Shown here in pieces: positions 17,164-25,078 of a stretch of 64,000 nucleotides of DNA (within the stretch, counting starts at the first letter, position 1; every line of letters starts with the position of its first letter). The notes beneath the pieces were generated by a model. That model worked only from the letters and a program-made list of their open reading frames with translations. It had not been told where the DNA came from and did no database searches. The stretch is taken from positions 1,674,001 to 1,738,000 of the forward strand of contig NZ_RHJS01000002.1 in the NCBI RefSeq assembly GCF_003885045.1. The letters are read 5' to 3'. The position numbers were made by a program, and so were the translations under genes. Source of the stretch: Schaedlerella arabinosiphila. Its GTDB lineage: Bacteria; Bacillota; Clostridia; Lachnospirales; Lachnospiraceae.

Positions 17164-17198
17164 TTACAGTTCGCGGCCGGTTGAGCCGTGAACTGTAA
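17164..17198 (+). other. Long palindrome in the 330-base gap between glyA and ylxM
   Basis: TTACAGTTC at 17164-17172 and GAACTGTAA at 17190-17198 are perfect inverted arms; inside, CCGG and GCCG can extend the stem around TTGA. No T-run follows. A second weaker hairpin (AGGGGCT/AGCCCC) lies just upstream near 17133-17153. The rest of 16955-17283 has the glyA terminator and the ylxM promoter; no gene is seen. Confidence 0.6.
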
Positions 17199-17237
17199 TA
17201 TGTTCAATACGAACAAAAGTTTGTAAAGAGAAAATAC

Positions 17238-17266
17238 TTGACAAAGTATTTTTTTTCGGTTAATAT
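17238..17266 (+). promoter_or_regulatory. Sigma-A promoter of the ylxM-ffh operon
   Basis: TTGACA, 17 bases, TAATAT, 18 bases before the ylxM start. The spacer is AT-rich. Confidence 0.8.
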
Positions 17267-17283
17267 AGCAAAGGTGATGAATC

Positions 17284-17634
17284 ATGGATGAGATTTTAGA
17301 GCAGGCACTGCTGTATGATTTTTACGGGGAGCTTCTCAACGACCACCAGAAGGAGGTCTATGAGCAGTTCATCTTAGAAGACCTGTCGTTAAGCGAGATT
17401 GCGGAAGCGCAGGGGATCAGCAGGCAGGGGGTTCACGACCTGGTGAAGCGGTGCCAGAAGGCTTTGGAAGGATATGAGTCCAGGCTGCACCTGGTGGGGC
17501 GTTTTCTTTCCATCCGGGAGAAGGTCCGCGAGATGGAAGCGCTGCTGGAAGGTGCAGAACTGACGGGGGAGAACCAGGAAGAACTGCTGCGGCAGTTTCG
17601 GGAGCTTTCCGGTTCGATTCTGGAAGTGCTGTAG
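17284..17634 (+). CDS. ylxM: YlxM/UPF0122 family DNA-binding protein
   Basis: The 116-residue protein has a sigma-70 region-4-like helix-turn-helix: LSLSEIAEAQGISRQGVHDL at about residues 36-55, followed by a long C-terminal helix. YlxM is always encoded next to ffh in Firmicutes and has been linked to signal recognition particle function. Here the gap to ffh is 94 bases and no promoter is seen between, so they are co-transcribed from 17238. Confidence 0.92.
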   Translation: MDEILEQALLYDFYGELLNDHQKEVYEQFILEDLSLSEIAEAQGISRQGVHDLVKRCQKALEGYESRLHLVGRFLSIREKVREMEALLEGAELTGENQEELLRQFRELSGSILEVL

Positions 17635-17728
17635 GGCCCCTGACGGATATGCAGGATTTCCTAGTACGGCGTTTCCATGACGGCAGACCCGTCGGCAACC
17701 GTTTGTGACAGGACAGAGGAGTTGGACA

Positions 17729-19087
17729 ATGGCATTTGACAGCTTAACGGAAAAACTTCAAAATGTATTTAAAAATCTCCGCAGCAAAGGCCGTCTCACC
17801 GAAGAGGATGTTAAGGCGGCCTTGAAGGAAGTCAAGATGGCGCTTCTGGAGGCGGATGTAAACTTTAAGGTGGTCAAGGGATTTATCAAGGATGTCCAGG
17901 AGAGGGCCATCGGGCAGGACGTGATGAACGGGCTGAATCCGGGCCAGATGGTGATCAAAATCGTCAATGAAGAGCTGGTATCCCTGATGGGGGCGGAGAC
18001 AACTGAGATCCAGCTTCAGCCGGGCAGCGCAGCGACGGTGATTATGATGGCCGGACTTCAGGGCGCAGGTAAGACCACCACCACGGCCAAGCTTGCGGGA
18101 AAGTTCAAGCTGAAAGGCAAAAAGCCCCTTTTGGTGGCATGCGACGTATACAGGCCCGCCGCCATTAAGCAGCTCCAGATCAACGGGGAGAAGCAGGGCG
18201 TGGAGGTCTTTTCCATGGGCGATAAAGTGAAGCCCGCGGACATTGCCAGGGCAGCCATGGAGCATGGGGCGAAGAACGGCAATAATATCATTATTCTGGA
18301 TACCGCAGGACGGCTTCATATCGATGAGGATATGATGACGGAGCTGCAGGAGATCAAGGAGGCAGTGACCGTACACCAGACCATCCTGGTGGTGGACGCC
18401 ATGACCGGTCAGGACGCGGTCAACGTAGCCGGCAGCTTCCATGAGAAGATCGGAATCGACGGCGTGATCGTCACCAAGCTGGACGGCGACACCCGGGGCG
18501 GCGCTGCATTGTCTATCAAAGCCGTGACCGGACGGCCCATCCTCTATGTAGGTATGGGCGAGAAGCTTTCCGACCTGGAGCAGTTTTATCCAGACCGGAT
18601 GGCGTCCAGGATTCTGGGCATGGGCGACGTCCTGACGCTGATTGAAAAGGCGGGGGCGGAGTTGGACGAGGAAAAAGCCCGGAAGATGACGGAAAAGATG
18701 AAGAAAGCCCAGTTTGATTATGAAGACTATCTGGAGAGCATGAGCCAGATGAAGAAAATGGGCGGACTTTCCGGCGTGATGAACATGATGCCGGGGCTCG
18801 GAGGCGGCATGGGCGGCAGGAAAAAAATGCCGGATCTGGATTCCGAAGAAAATGAAAAGCGGATGGCGCGGATGGAGGCTATGATCTATTCCATGACCCC
18901 GGAAGAACGGCGCAATCCGGATCTCTTAAACCTTCCGAGAAAGCACCGGATCGCGAAAGGCGCCGGCGTGGATATCTCGGAGGTGAACCGCATGGTGAAG
19001 CAGTTCAACGAAACCCGGAAACTGATGAAGAAGCTTCCGGGACTTATGGGCGGTGGTAAAAAAGGCAGGTTTCGGCTTCCTTTTTGA
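17729..19087 (+). CDS. ffh: Signal recognition particle protein Ffh
   Basis: Ffh binds the 4.5S/6S RNA and signal sequences and delivers ribosomes to FtsY. The 452-residue protein has the helical N domain, the G domain with GLQGAGKTTT at residues 109-118, DTAGR, TKLDGD and a C-terminal Met-rich M domain (MNMMPGLGGGMGGRKK and MVKQFNETRKLMKKLPGLMG). AGGAG precedes ATG 17729; an in-frame GTG at 17705 is less well placed. rpsP follows after 59 bases. Confidence 0.97.
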   Translation: MAFDSLTEKLQNVFKNLRSKGRLTEEDVKAALKEVKMALLEADVNFKVVKGFIKDVQERAIGQDVMNGLNPGQMVIKIVNEELVSLMGAETTEIQLQPGSAATVIMMAGLQGAGKTTTTAKLAGKFKLKGKKPLLVACDVYRPAAIKQLQINGEKQGVEVFSMGDKVKPADIARAAMEHGAKNGNNIIILDTAGRLHIDEDMMTELQEIKEAVTVHQTILVVDAMTGQDAVNVAGSFHEKIGIDGVIVTKLDGDTRGGAALSIKAVTGRPILYVGMGEKLSDLEQFYPDRMASRILGMGDVLTLIEKAGAELDEEKARKMTEKMKKAQFDYEDYLESMSQMKKMGGLSGVMNMMPGLGGGMGGRKKMPDLDSEENEKRMARMEAMIYSMTPEERRNPDLLNLPRKHRIAKGAGVDISEVNRMVKQFNETRKLMKKLPGLMGGGKKGRFRLPF

Positions 19088-19146
19088 CACATAGATGAAA
19101 ATAACAACAAGAATAAAAGAACAAAGAAAGAATGAGGTGCAAAAAA

Positions 19147-19392
19147 ATGGCAGTAAAAATCAGATTAAAGAGAATGGGAAAGAAGAAAGCTCCTTTCTAT
19201 AGAATCGTTGTAGCGGATTCCAGATCCCCGAGAGACGGCAAGTTCATCGAAGAGATCGGAACCTATGATCCGAACCAGGAGCCGAGCGTATTCAAGGTAA
19301 ATGAAGACGCGGCTAAAAAGTGGCTGAACAACGGTGCGCAGCCTACAGAAGTGGTAGGCAAGCTGTTCAAGCTGGCAGGGATTGAAAAATAA
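19147..19392 (+). CDS. rpsP: 30S ribosomal protein S16
   Basis: S16 is an assembly protein of the small subunit body. The 81-residue product ([20 protein letters not shown], then [19 protein letters not shown]) is a textbook match in sequence and length. GAGGTG precedes ATG 19147; an in-frame ATG at 19132 would overlap it. The gene shows the strong codon bias of highly expressed genes. Confidence 0.97.
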   Translation: MAVKIRLKRMGKKKAPFYRIVVADSRSPRDGKFIEEIGTYDPNQEPSVFKVNEDAAKKWLNNGAQPTEVVGKLFKLAGIEK

Positions 19393-19416
19393 TCTGACCC
19401 GTGGAGGTACGCGTGA

Positions 19417-19647
19417 ATGAAAGAATTAGTAGAAGTAATCATTAAGGCACTGGTGGACAACCCGGAGGGTGTGACCGTGACGGAAAAGCAGGACGGGAGA
19501 ACGACGGTTCTGGAAGTGCGCGTGGCAGACGGCGACATGGGAAAAGTCATCGGCAAGCAGGGACGTATTGCCAAGGCGATCCGCTCCGTGGTCAAGGCCG
19601 CGGCGGCCAGAGACGACAAACGAGTGGTTGTTGACATCATTCAATAA
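19417..19647 (+). CDS. khpA: KH domain RNA-binding protein KhpA (YlqC)
   Basis: The 76-residue protein is a single KH domain with the GKVIGKQGRIAKAIR loop (GxxG). KhpA forms a complex with KhpB that affects cell division and small-RNA biology in Gram-positives. It sits between rpsP and rimM as in most Firmicutes and is followed by an intrinsic terminator before rimM. Confidence 0.95.
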   Translation: MKELVEVIIKALVDNPEGVTVTEKQDGRTTVLEVRVADGDMGKVIGKQGRIAKAIRSVVKAAAARDDKRVVVDIIQ

Positions 19648-19653
19648 GGAAGG

Positions 19654-19678
19654 CCCTGCCCTTTGGGGCAGGGTTTTT
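19654..19678 (+). terminator. Strong intrinsic terminator between khpA and rimM
   Basis: CCCTGCCC, loop TTT, GGGGCAGGG, then TTTTT. The stem is almost all G-C. It begins 6 bases after the khpA stop and ends 20 bases before the rimM ATG, inside what is otherwise a continuous operon. Confidence 0.85.
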
Positions 19679-19697
19679 CGATTACAGGAGAGTGGGT

Positions 19698-20204
19698 ATG
19701 GAGCAGTTTTTTCAAGTGGGAGTGATCACTTCCACACACGGCATCCGGGGGGAGGTCAAGGTCTTTCCGACCACCAATGATCCGGAGCGTTTCCGAAAGC
19801 TGAAAAAGGTGATACTGGCCTCGGAGAAGGAGCAGATCCCTGCAGAAATCCAGGGCGTCCGGTTTTCCAAACAGTTTGTCATCGTAAAGTTTCGCGGAAT
19901 CGATGACATCAACCAGGTGGAGCCATACAAGGGCAGGCAGCTCCTTGTGGCCCGTAAGGACGCGGTAGCGCTGGAACAGGATGAATATTATATCGCGGAC
20001 CTGCTGGGCATGGACGTGGTGACGGACGAGGGGGAGACCGGCGTGCTGAGAGACGTCATTGAAACCGGGGCGAATGAAGTCTATGTGGTGGAACTCGACG
20101 GCTTCGGGGAAGTCCTCATTCCCGCCATCCGGGAGTGCATCCTGAGTGTGGATGTGGAGGCAGGCAGCATGCGGGTACATTTACTGGAAGGGCTGAAGGA
20201 ATGA
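19698..20204 (+). CDS. rimM: Ribosome maturation factor RimM
   Basis: RimM binds S19 and helps mature the head of the 30S subunit. The 168-residue protein has FQVGVITSTHGIRGEVKVFP near the start and a C-terminal PRC-barrel (EVLIPAIRECILSVDVE). AGGAG stands 7 bases before ATG 19698; GTG 19692 is too close to it. The stop overlaps the trmD start (ATGA). Confidence 0.95.
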   Translation: MEQFFQVGVITSTHGIRGEVKVFPTTNDPERFRKLKKVILASEKEQIPAEIQGVRFSKQFVIVKFRGIDDINQVEPYKGRQLLVARKDAVALEQDEYYIADLLGMDVVTDEGETGVLRDVIETGANEVYVVELDGFGEVLIPAIRECILSVDVEAGSMRVHLLEGLKE

Positions 20205-20974
20205 ACTTTTATATTTTGACATTATTTCCGGAAATGGTATCGGCCGGGCTGAATACAAGCATCATCGGCCGGGCCGCGGGGCGGGGACTGCTGTCGATCC
20301 AAACCGTCAACATCCGGGACTATGCATTTAACAAACATCAGAGCGTGGACGACTATCCTTACGGCGGAGGCGCGGGGATGCTGATGCAGGCAGAGCCGGT
20401 GTATCTGGCGTATGAGGCCGTCGCAAAATCCATTCGGAACCGCCGCCGGGAGGCCGGGGAGGAGGAGCTTGAAGGCAGAAAACCGAGAGTGGTGTATCTC
20501 TCCCCCCAGGGAGCTGTGTTTTCCCAGAAGATGGCGGAGGAACTGGCCCGTGAGGAGGATCTGGTCTTTCTGTGCGGGCACTATGAAGGGATCGACGAGA
20601 GGGTGCTCGAGGAGGTCGTCACCGACCATGTGTCCATTGGGGATTACGTGCTGACCGGAGGGGAGCTTCCGGCCATGGTCATGGTGGATACGATCTCCCG
20701 TCTGGTTCCGGGAGTGCTCCACAACGACACCTCGGCAGAATCGGAATCCTTCCAGGACAATCTGCTGGAACATCCCCAATATTCCCGCCCGGAGGTGTGG
20801 CACGGAAAACGGGTGCCGGAGGTGCTTCTGTCCGGACACCACGCCAATATTCAGAAATGGAAAAGGGAGCAGTCGATCCTGCGCACCAGGGAACGCCGCC
20901 CCGACCTGTTAAAGCAGTGCAAACTGACGGAGGAAGAACGGCGGCTTCTCGCAGACGAGGAATGCAGTCTATAG
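20201..20974 (+). CDS. trmD: tRNA (guanine37-N1)-methyltransferase TrmD
   Basis: TrmD makes m1G37 in tRNAs reading CNN and related codons, preventing frameshifting. The 257-residue SPOUT enzyme has LTLFPEMV, DDYPYGGGAGMLM, the knotted SAM site (LCGHYEGIDERV, GDYVLTGGE) and LLSGHHANI. The ATG overlaps the rimM stop; a longer upstream frame lies inside rimM and is not used. Confidence 0.97.
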   Translation: MNFYILTLFPEMVSAGLNTSIIGRAAGRGLLSIQTVNIRDYAFNKHQSVDDYPYGGGAGMLMQAEPVYLAYEAVAKSIRNRRREAGEEELEGRKPRVVYLSPQGAVFSQKMAEELAREEDLVFLCGHYEGIDERVLEEVVTDHVSIGDYVLTGGELPAMVMVDTISRLVPGVLHNDTSAESESFQDNLLEHPQYSRPEVWHGKRVPEVLLSGHHANIQKWKREQSILRTRERRPDLLKQCKLTEEERRLLADEECSL

Positions 20975-21004
20975 TCAAAAAACGGAAGAATCTGTATGAA
21001 ACGC

Positions 21005-21146
21005 TTGCATGTTGGCAGGAAATGTGGTAACATACAATAGTTGTGAAAAGAAGAGCGATGGTCCTCTGGCACGGGGAGATGGAGATAAGAAGCGTATTTC
21101 CCCACGAAAAAGTGTTAAGAACGTCAAATAAACAGGAGGTCACACA
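21005..21146 (+). promoter_or_regulatory. Promoter and leader of rplS
   Basis: TTGCAT (21005-21010), 17 bases and TAACAT (21028-21033) form a plausible promoter after trmD. The remaining leader of about 110 bases to rplS is not coding and holds GC-rich segments. Firmicutes often carry an L19 autoregulatory leader at this place; I cannot confirm its fold by eye. Confidence 0.35.
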
Positions 21147-21494
21147 ATGAACGATATTATCAAGAATCTTGAAGCAGAGCAGTTAAAAGAGAATGCTCCC
21201 CAGTTCCACGTAGGCGATACGGTGAAGGTATACGCTAAGATCAAGGAAGGTAACCGTGAAAGAATCCAGGTATTCGAAGGAACCGTACTGAAAAGACAGG
21301 GCGGCGGAGTGAGAGAGACTTTTACGGTCAGAAAAAATTCCAACGGCGTTGGCGTAGAGAAGACCTGGCCGCTTCATTCTCCCCATGTAGAGAAGGTAGA
21401 AGTGATCCGCAGAGGTAAGGTAAGAAGAGCGAAGCTGAATTACCTGCGTGGCCGTGTGGGCAAGAGGGCAAAAGTAAAAGAATTAGTAAAATAG
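21147..21494 (+). CDS. rplS: 50S ribosomal protein L19
   Basis: L19 lies at the 30S-50S interface. The 115-residue product with [33 protein letters not shown] and [17 protein letters not shown] is typical in sequence and length. AGGAGG is 9 bases before the ATG. A terminator follows. Confidence 0.97.
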   Translation: MNDIIKNLEAEQLKENAPQFHVGDTVKVYAKIKEGNRERIQVFEGTVLKRQGGGVRETFTVRKNSNGVGVEKTWPLHSPHVEKVEVIRRGKVRRAKLNYLRGRVGKRAKVKELVK

Positions 21495-21506
21495 TAAGGA
21501 AAAGCG

Positions 21507-21543
21507 AGGGACAATTACAGAGTTTGTAGTTTGTCCCTTTTCT
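21507..21543 (+). terminator. Terminator after rplS
   Basis: AGGGACAA and TTGTCCCT pair around a 16-base loop, with AAAAG upstream and TTTT downstream. Confidence 0.75.
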
Positions 21544-21598
21544 AATATATGCAAGCCGGCTTTTTGGAACAGGAAAAAGCTACGGAGGGCAGAAACGA

Positions 21599-22234
21599 AT
21601 GAAGAAGCAAGAGATCCGAAAAAAGAGAAGGAGACAAAGAGAAAAACCGACAAACCGGCAGAAGCCGAGACTGCATTTCCCCAGCGAGGGACTGCACATT
21701 GATCAGAACCGCGTCAAAAAATCCCTCCTTCTGATGCTGCAGATCGGCGCCGCCTGCCTGCTGGCCTACTCGCTGGTGCTCTTTTACGGGCAGAGGGTCA
21801 GCAACGCGGGAGATTCCATGAGCCCCATCCTGAAAAACGGGGACGTGGTGCTGGTGGACCGGCTGGTCTACAACGCCGTCAAGCCAAAGCGGGGGGATAT
21901 CGTCGTATTCAAACCGGGCGGCAATCAAAACGCGCATTATCTGATCAAACGGGTGGCGGCCCTTCCCGGAGAGACGATCCAGATCAAAAACGGCAGCATT
22001 TACATCGACGGGCAGGTCTGTACGGAAGGCATACACGTATCGGATATCCGTTCCGCCGGGGTTGCCGCCGAGCCGGTCGAGCTGGGGGCCAACGAGTACT
22101 TTGTGATCGGCGATAATCATGAAGGAAGCGACGACAGCCGCACCGCGGACGTGGGAACCGTAAAACGGAAGGATATTTTCGGAAAGGCGTGGTTTGTAGT
22201 CAGCGGGGATCATTTCGGAAGAATCAAGGAATGA
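21599..22234 (+). CDS. lepB: Signal peptidase I, long form with a basic N-terminus
   Basis: Type I signal peptidases remove Sec and Tat signal peptides outside the membrane. The 211-residue protein has a very basic cytoplasmic tail (KKRRRQREK, residues 8-16), one transmembrane helix (about 42-63), catalytic Ser73 in GDSMSP, catalytic Lys117 in IKRVAALPGE and GDN..GSDDSR near the end. It differs clearly from the second signal peptidase at 23248, from which it is separated only by rbgA, so the pair is not a recent duplication. Confidence 0.93.
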   Translation: MKKQEIRKKRRRQREKPTNRQKPRLHFPSEGLHIDQNRVKKSLLLMLQIGAACLLAYSLVLFYGQRVSNAGDSMSPILKNGDVVLVDRLVYNAVKPKRGDIVVFKPGGNQNAHYLIKRVAALPGETIQIKNGSIYIDGQVCTEGIHVSDIRSAGVAAEPVELGANEYFVIGDNHEGSDDSRTADVGTVKRKDIFGKAWFVVSGDHFGRIKE

Positions 22235-22287
22235 AATCCTGCCGTATAAAGCGGGGAGAGGATTTACACACAATTGGAGGAAGAACA

Positions 22288-23136
22288 ATGCATTTTCAGT
22301 GGTATCCGGGTCATATGACCAAAGCAAAACGGATGATGCAGGAAAACATCAAGCTCATCGACCTGATCATTGAGCTGGTGGATGCCAGGATTCCCTTAAG
22401 CAGCCGGAATCCGGACATCGATGAGCTGGGGAAGAACAAGGCCAGGCTGATCCTGCTGAACAAATCCGACCTGGCGGAAGAAAAATGGAATACGGCCTGG
22501 ATCGAATACTTCCAGGAAAAGGGATTTTTTGCGGTCAAGGTCAATTCCAAAAAAGGCGGAGGGATGAAGTCTGTCCAGGAGGTCATCCAGGAAGCCTGCC
22601 GGGAAAAGACGGAGCGGGACAAAAAGCGGGGCATCCTGAACCGCCCGGTGCGCGCCATGGTGGTGGGAATCCCCAATGTGGGAAAATCCACCCTGATCAA
22701 CGCGCTGGCCGGAAAAGCCTGCGCAAAGACCGGAAACAAGCCGGGAGTGACAAAGGGGAAGCAGTGGATTCGTCTGAATAAGAACGTGGAGCTTCTGGAT
22801 ACCCCGGGAATCCTCTGGCCAAAATTTGAAGACCAGACCGTAGGGCTTCGGCTGGCCTGGATCGGTTCCATCAAGGAGGAGCTGCTCCAGACAGAAGAAC
22901 TGGCGGCTGGACTGACCCGGTTTCTGGCGGCCCATGCTCCGGGAACCCTGGCGGAAAAATACGGGCTGGAGGAAGCAGAAGACGGCTTTGAAAACCTCCG
23001 GGGCATCGCAGAGAGCAGACACTGCCTGCTAAAGGGCAGCGAGCTGGATCTGGAAAAGGCAGCCCGGCTTCTGCTGGATGATTTCAGAAACGGGCGGCTG
23101 GGAAGGGTGACGCTGGAATTTCCCCAGAACGTGTAA
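22288..23136 (+). CDS. rbgA: Ribosome biogenesis GTPase RbgA (YlqF)
   Basis: RbgA drives a late step of 50S assembly (L16 incorporation). The 282-residue protein shows the circularly permuted GTPase order: NKSD at 58-61 (G4) before GIPNVGKST at 127-135 (G1) and DTPG (G3), then the C-terminal helical domain. TTGGAGG precedes ATG 22288. The location after rplS and lepB is the normal Firmicutes order. Confidence 0.95.
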   Translation: MHFQWYPGHMTKAKRMMQENIKLIDLIIELVDARIPLSSRNPDIDELGKNKARLILLNKSDLAEEKWNTAWIEYFQEKGFFAVKVNSKKGGGMKSVQEVIQEACREKTERDKKRGILNRPVRAMVVGIPNVGKSTLINALAGKACAKTGNKPGVTKGKQWIRLNKNVELLDTPGILWPKFEDQTVGLRLAWIGSIKEELLQTEELAAGLTRFLAAHAPGTLAEKYGLEEAEDGFENLRGIAESRHCLLKGSELDLEKAARLLLDDFRNGRLGRVTLEFPQNV

Positions 23137-23247
23137 CCCCTTCGTATGCGGATCATCTGCCGCGGGGCATATAATGTCCCATTGTCCGGCAGAAAAAGCC
23201 GCTCTTGATACAAAAGTTAAGTTGGATAGAAAGAGGACATACAGGAC

Positions 23248-23802
23248 ATGAAAGAGGAAAGTAACGAGAAAAGTATCTTGCGGGAGTTGGGAAGCTGGCT
23301 TTTGTACCTGCTGTTTGTGCTGGTGTTTTCCTATGTGATCATCACCTATGTCGGACAGCGCACCCGCGTGGACGGACAGTCTATGGAGACGACACTTTAT
23401 GACAACGACAATCTGCTGGTGGATAAGATCTCCTATCGGTTTCGGGACCCGAAGCGGTTCGAGATCGTCGTATTCCCTTACCAGTACAGGGAGAATACAT
23501 TCTATATCAAGCGGATCATCGGACTGCCGGGGGAGACCGTGCAGGTCATCGACGGCTATGTGTACATCGATGGGGAGCAGCTCGACGAGCATTACGGCAA
23601 TGAACTGATGGAGAATCCGGGAATCGCGGGGGAAACCCTGATGCTGGGGAAGGATGAGTATTTTGTCCTGGGAGACAACCGGAACCACAGCTCCGACAGC
23701 AGAGATCCCAGCGTGGGCGTGATACGGCGGGAGGACCTTTTGGGAAGGGCCTGGATTCGGATCTGGCCTTTGGATCAGTTTGGGGCGATCAAGCATGAGT
23801 AA
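23248..23802 (+). CDS. lepB: Signal peptidase I, second copy
   Basis: This 184-residue protease has one N-terminal transmembrane helix (about 14-35), catalytic Ser45 in DGQSMETTL, catalytic Lys88 in YIKRIIGLPGE, and GDNRNHSSDSRDPSVG at the C-terminal box E. It lacks the basic tail of the first copy. Between rbgA and this gene 23158-23193 can fold (CTGCCG...CGGCAG), but no clear terminator or promoter is seen. Its end overlaps rnhB by 8 bases. Confidence 0.93.
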   Translation: MKEESNEKSILRELGSWLLYLLFVLVFSYVIITYVGQRTRVDGQSMETTLYDNDNLLVDKISYRFRDPKRFEIVVFPYQYRENTFYIKRIIGLPGETVQVIDGYVYIDGEQLDEHYGNELMENPGIAGETLMLGKDEYFVLGDNRNHSSDSRDPSVGVIRREDLLGRAWIRIWPLDQFGAIKHE

Positions 23803-24553
23803 GAGCATACAGGAGATCAAAAGAGAACTGGAGCAGGCCCCAGGCAGCGAACGAGGACGGCTGTTGGAGCAGTACGCGTCCGATACAAGATCCGGGGTCG
23901 TCCGCCTTCTGCAGCAGTTCCGGAGGAAAGAAGAAAAGCTGCTGGAGGAGCGAAAACGTCTCTGGGGGATGCAGGAGTTTGAACGGCAGTATGCCCGCTG
24001 CGCGGTGATCTGCGGCATCGATGAGGCGGGACGGGGACCTCTGGCAGGCCCGGTGGCGGCCGCGGCAGTGGTCCTTCCAAAAGACTGTGAGATCCTGTAT
24101 CTGAATGATTCCAAAAAGCTTTCCCCGAAGCGCAGGGAGGCCCTGTACGAGGAGATTATGGAAAAGGCAGAGGCTGTCGGCGTGGGGCTTACCGATGCTG
24201 CCCGGATTGATGAGATCAATATCCTGCAGGCAACCTACGAAGCCATGCGTGCGGCGGTAGGCCAACTGGGGATGGTTCCGGAGGTGCTGCTCAATGACGC
24301 GGTGACGATTCCGGGGCTTGCCATGGAGCAGGTCTCCATCGTGAAGGGGGACGCAAGGAGCGTCTCCATCGCGGCGGCCAGCATCCTGGCGAAGGTGACC
24401 AGGGACCGCCTGATGGCCGAATACGACGCCCAGTATCCGCAGTATGGATTTGCCCTGCACAAGGGCTACGGCACCGCGGCCCATATAGAGGCGTTAAAGG
24501 CCCACGGCCCATGCCCGATCCACCGGAAGACATTTATCACACATTTTTTATAA
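23795..24553 (+). CDS. rnhB: Ribonuclease HII
   Basis: RNase HII cleaves at ribonucleotides in DNA. The 252-residue protein has an N-terminal helical extension of about 70 residues, as is common in Firmicutes, followed by the catalytic start CGIDEAGRGPLAGP (Asp76, Glu77), LNDSKKL, ASILAKVTRD and YGTAAHIEAL. The start overlaps the end of lepB, so translation is probably coupled. Confidence 0.95.
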   Translation: MSKSIQEIKRELEQAPGSERGRLLEQYASDTRSGVVRLLQQFRRKEEKLLEERKRLWGMQEFERQYARCAVICGIDEAGRGPLAGPVAAAAVVLPKDCEILYLNDSKKLSPKRREALYEEIMEKAEAVGVGLTDAARIDEINILQATYEAMRAAVGQLGMVPEVLLNDAVTIPGLAMEQVSIVKGDARSVSIAAASILAKVTRDRLMAEYDAQYPQYGFALHKGYGTAAHIEALKAHGPCPIHRKTFITHFL

Positions 24554-24652
24554 AAGACCGGGACTGTGAGCGACGGATAGCCTGTGAGCCAGAGCAGAGG
24601 AGTTTTGCAAAGGAAACTCGCGCCTGGGGCGGACGCAGAAGGAGCATATGGA

Positions 24653-25000
24653 TTGAATAAACGGAAAACAGGGGCCGCCTACGAACAGGCGGCAGGGTAT
24701 TATCTGGAACAGCAGGGGTATGTAATTCTGCAGTACAACTACAGGTGCCGCGTCGGGGAGATCGACCTGGTCGCGAAAGACGGAGACTGCCTGGTATTCT
24801 GCGAAGTCAAGTACCGGAAGACCGGAGGGAGCGGCAGTCCTCTGGAAGCGGTGGATTTCCGGAAGCAGCAGAGGATCTTTCGGTGCGCCCAGTACTATAT
24901 GATGGAAAAACGGCTGGGGGATATTCCCTGCAGGTTCGACGTGGTGGGGATCGAAGGCGCCCGGGTCACGCTCATCAAAAATGCGTTTGACGGCGGGTGA
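24653..25000 (+). CDS. yraN: UPF0102/YraN family protein
   Basis: From TTG 24653 the product has 115 residues, the usual family size: GAAYEQAAGYYLEQQGYVIL, then GEIDLVAKDGDCLVFCEVKYR, the nuclease-like core (E, D, E-x-K). GAAGGAG lies 8 bases before this TTG, which decides the start over the in-frame GTG at 24584. The function is unknown; a Holliday-junction-resolvase-like fold is known for the family. rnhB-yraN adjacency is conserved in many bacteria. Confidence 0.9.
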   Translation: MNKRKTGAAYEQAAGYYLEQQGYVILQYNYRCRVGEIDLVAKDGDCLVFCEVKYRKTGGSGSPLEAVDFRKQQRIFRCAQYYMMEKRLGDIPCRFDVVGIEGARVTLIKNAFDGG

Positions 25001-25078
25001 GTCAAAGCCCGCAGGCATCCATGGAACGAGCGGTGCAAAGCCAAAGTCCCCGTGTATGTTTTATAGAAAGGAAACCGG

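Noticed and set aside
24998..25040. A possible fifth copy of the dispersed repeat (GAGTCAAA, CCCGCAGG, TCCATGG)
   Set aside because: Only fragments match the left end of copy 3 and the core palindrome is absent, so similarity may be chance.
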